Below, piece by piece: positions 63,714 to 64,000 of a stretch of DNA of 64,000 nucleotides (position 1 is the stretch's first letter; every line of letters starts with the position of its first letter). The position numbers were made by a program, and so were the translations under genes. A model generated the notes under the pieces. It did no database searches. It was given only the letters and a program-made list of their open reading frames with translations, and was not told the origin of the DNA. Source of the DNA: Ruegeria sp. R13_0 (GTDB lineage: Bacteria > Pseudomonadota > Alphaproteobacteria > Rhodobacterales > Rhodobacteraceae); contig NZ_JAGHRB010000011.1 in assembly GCF_017743995.1 (NCBI RefSeq), positions 62,001-126,000 on the forward strand, read 5' to 3'.

Positions 63714-64000
63714 TCATTCAGCAGCCAGGGTATGATGCCGCCAAAGTTCAAGCGCTTGCTCAGTCGTTGGGACCCCTATGCAAGGGAAATGGTGGAACTG
63801 GTTCACATCCGCCAAGCGGTTCGCCTCCTGCATCAGGCGACGGTATGGGCCTGATTGGGCGAAGGTCAGCATCGCCTCGATATCGTGCCAAACGCTAAGC
63901 GAGAAATAGAGACCGTCTTGACGGAAAGTTGCCGCGTGCAAGCATAGCGGATCGCCCCGCGCTTGCCGCAAGGCCTGCCCTGCTCGCCAGAAAAATTCTG
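63714..64000 (-). CDS. unknown protein, truncated by the window edge
   Basis: The minus-strand frame is open to the window end, so the N-terminus is outside. About 95 residues are visible: FFWRAGQALRQARGDP, LYFSLSVWHDIEAMLTFAQSG, and NQFHHFPCIGVPTTEQAL. The SLSVWHD pattern resembles small monooxygenase-like (dimeric alpha-beta barrel) proteins, for example DUF3291 types, but I am not certain. It is upstream of trpB on the same strand, separated by 68 bp. Confidence 0.5.
   Translation of the reverse strand, partial: EFFWRAGQALRQARGDPLCLHAATFRQDGLYFSLSVWHDIEAMLTFAQSGPYRRLMQEANRLADVNQFHHFPCIGVPTTEQALELWRHHTLAAE

Noticed and set aside
1-64000. tRNA, rRNA, CRISPR arrays or insertion sequences
   Set aside because: I looked through all intergenic stretches over about 80 bp and saw no cloverleaf, no spaced direct-repeat array and no transposase-like gene.

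Overview
The window looks like a chromosomal segment of a Rhodobacterales alphaproteobacterium, most likely of the marine Roseobacter group (Ruegeria/Phaeobacter-like). The reasons are the GC-rich DNA, the protein families (phosphatidylcholine synthase, an NAD-dependent Fds formate dehydrogenase, FolD plus Fhs, a DUF1127 protein) and the gene order ftsH-tilS-cpoB-pal-tolBARQ-ybgC-ruvBAC. I found about 63 protein genes, two of them cut by the window edges. I saw no rRNA or tRNA gene, no insertion sequence, no prophage and no CRISPR array. The protein-coding content is mostly housekeeping, and the less ordinary signals lie between genes.

Layout. 1-5.2 kb: the end of a PdeM-like phosphoesterase gene, a membrane-bound LytTR regulator, then a one-carbon operon (fhs, chorismate mutase, folD) and a MOSC-domain gene. 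5.3-17 kb, almost all on the minus strand: ftsH, tilS, the whole Tol-Pal envelope system, a conserved unknown gene and the RuvABC Holliday-junction machinery. 17-18 kb: a small DUF1127 gene followed by a hairpin with an anti-Shine-Dalgarno loop and a terminator. This layout matches the stress-related CcsR ('cuckoo') sRNAs of alphaproteobacteria. 18-30 kb: prmA, an MFS transporter, priA, a transaldolase-like aldolase, DUF484-xerC, pcs, a Gre-like gene, ogt and ileS.

30-41 kb: a VIT/CCC1 metal transporter, an overlapping DUF697/GNAT/YcjX operon, truA, a NicO/DUF1007 metal-transport pair, a thioesterase and acyl-CoA dehydrogenase pair, a hydroxyacid dehydrogenase, two small secreted proteins and a GAPDH. 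41.6-47.5 kb: tamA-tamB for outer-membrane assembly. 47.5-54.4 kb: a thioesterase and cyclase pair, and the formate dehydrogenase genes (fdsA and a fused fdsGB) with a LysR gene upstream. 54.5-64 kb: ychF, a PagL-like enzyme, trpA, an L-lactate dehydrogenase family gene, ribosomal protein L25, pth, a serine hydrolase, a DUF2237 gene, trpB and a truncated unknown gene.

Functional links. Fhs and FolD interconvert formate and one-carbon tetrahydrofolates, and Fds oxidises formate to CO2 with NAD, so the window carries two formate routes. Tol-Pal, TamAB and PagL all act on the outer membrane. RuvABC, PriA, XerC, Ogt and PdeM act on DNA repair and chromosome processing.

Most notable observations: (1) the DUF1127 plus cuckoo-like RNA locus; (2) two copies of a structured element downstream of fsa and gap that keep the same architecture and single-stranded motifs while their stems differ; (3) a dispersed hairpin repeat after lldD and ileS with a degenerate relative before ruvB; (4) several palindromes or direct repeats in front of regulatory or metabolic genes. 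All positions and alignments were made by eye. No search or folding program was run.
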